Shown: positions 5,251 to 6,039 of the stretch, one piece after another
Position numbering within the stretch: the first letter of the stretch is position 1
Layout: each line of letters opens with the position of its first letter
DNA from: an uncultured Gemella sp.
GTDB lineage: Bacteria > Bacillota > Bacilli > Staphylococcales > Gemellaceae
Assembly (NCBI GenBank): GCA_938038035.1
Contig: CALHQV010000307.1
Location: forward strand, 1-6,039
Reading direction: 5' to 3'
Length of the DNA: 6,039 nt
Notes under the pieces: generated by a model
What the model saw: the letters and a program-made list of their open reading frames with translations, nothing else
Database searches by the model: none
Told to the model about the DNA's origin: nothing
Position numbers and translations under genes: made by a program

Positions 5251-6039
5251 TTATTTAGTTTTTTCTCCTAGTTTAATTATAGCTATTATTAATATTGCCA
5301 ATACTCCTGAAACATATAAAAATATATTTTGTTCCTCTAAAATAGGAGCATTAACGACTCTTGGTTGAGTGTATACTAAATAACAAAATGTCATTGGATA
5401 AAATAGAAGTTTTACAGATCTTGTAGCACTAACTTTCTTTAATACTCTAACACTACTTACAATCAGAACAGTCACCAGAATATATATCCAATCAATTGGT
5501 AGTTTTCCGAAATAGTAAGCAGGAATGATACATATAAAACTCATGAAAGCTATTATTTTAAAGATTATTGTGTATACTTTATACATAAATTCCACAGAAT
5601 TTTTTAATTTGAATAAACCATTAACCTTTATTAAAATACCAGTATAGATTGCTATAGTAAGCTTAATTTCATTACTAATATTGTAGTTAAATCCTTGTGT
5701 AATGAATGTAGTAATATTCATATACACGTACATTATTATAATCGGAATATATGTCCAAACATACGCTAGGAATTTGCTATTTTCAAAATATGGTACTTCC
5801 CATTGCCAGATGTGCTGTCTATCAATTATTTCAAGAATAAGGGCATTTAAAAATGTTCCTGCTATTAAATTAAAAAGAACATCTTCAAAATTTCCACGTG
5901 CTAACATTAACATTATAAAATTAACAATTACAAATAGTCCAACTCCCAAGAAACCTGCAAAATATATCACCAACGCTGCTGGTGTGTTTTTAGAAGCACT
6001 CTGTTCGTATTTATTAAGATATTCCGTATTTTCTACTAC
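5251..6039 (-). CDS. unrecognised multi-pass membrane protein, start beyond window edge
   Basis: I do not recognise this family. The frame is open from the stop at 5251-5253 to the right edge, so 262 residues of the C-terminal part are visible and the true start lies outside. The visible part begins with a polar stretch (VVENTEYLNKYEQSASKNTP). About seven or eight hydrophobic segments follow, roughly at residues 24-46, 54-72, 90-112, 125-141, 156-177, 180-197, 209-224 and 237-256 of the visible part. A short basic tail (KLGEKTK) ends the protein. Between the second and third segments is DRQHIWQWEVPYFENSKF, a tryptophan-rich loop that may be the most useful search handle. No catalytic motif, ATP-binding motif or transporter signature is apparent. 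The first potential start inside the window is a TTG at 5973, but the open coding frame upstream of it and its lack of a ribosome binding site make it unlikely. It ends at the hairpin at 5206-5244 and so is probably transcribed separately from the desulfurase gene. Confidence 0.75.
   Translation of the reverse strand, partial: VVENTEYLNKYEQSASKNTPAALVIYFAGFLGVGLFVIVNFIMLMLARGNFEDVLFNLIAGTFLNALILEIIDRQHIWQWEVPYFENSKFLAYVWTYIPIIIMYVYMNITTFITQGFNYNISNEIKLTIAIYTGILIKVNGLFKLKNSVEFMYKVYTIIFKIIAFMSFICIIPAYYFGKLPIDWIYILVTVLIVSSVRVLKKVSATRSVKLLFYPMTFCYLVYTQPRVVNAPILEEQNIFLYVSGVLAILIIAIIKLGEKTK

Noticed and set aside
5971..5973. TTG as the start codon of the membrane-protein gene
   Set aside because: The same frame stays open for 22 more codons to the window edge, and no ribosome binding site precedes this TTG, so the real start is probably outside.

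Overview
The window is AT-rich chromosomal DNA from a low-GC Gram-positive bacterium (Bacillota). The comEA-comEB-comEC order, a cysteine desulfurase directly in front of mnmA, strong AGGAGG-type ribosome binding sites and sigma-A-like promoters all fit. A Gemella-like organism is my best guess, but the genus cannot be proved from this sequence. No RNA genes, CRISPR array or recognisable insertion sequence were found. No gene-free stretch exceeds about 165 bases.

Left part (1-2257, minus strand): a late-competence operon reads right to left as comEA (membrane DNA receptor), comEB (dCMP deaminase family) and comEC (DNA channel), with 2-nt gaps between genes. ComEC stops after 369 residues, in the middle of its competence domain. 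All three minus-strand frames are closed in the last 48 bases, so the gene looks broken, split or replaced beyond this point. The operon starts from a 164-base divergent region that carries an 11-bp inverted repeat over the likely comEA promoter.

Middle (2258-2867): the divergent region also serves the only plus-strand gene, a stand-alone bacterial PH-domain protein (bPH_1 family). It ends at a strong hairpin that can terminate transcription from both directions.

Right part (2868-6039, minus strand): a two-gene tRNA thiolation unit, a cysteine desulfurase (YrvO/IscS-like) followed 2 nt later by mnmA, has its own clear promoter. The desulfurase takes sulfur from cysteine and MnmA places it on U34 of Lys, Glu and Gln tRNAs. 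Upstream, and separated by a terminator, is the C-terminal part of an unrecognised multi-pass membrane protein whose start lies beyond the right edge.

The most notable points are the interrupted comEC behind intact comEA and comEB, the symmetric element in the comEA promoter, and the altered Gly-Pro loop after the PLP lysine of the cysteine desulfurase. I did not find convincing evidence for a wholly new system.
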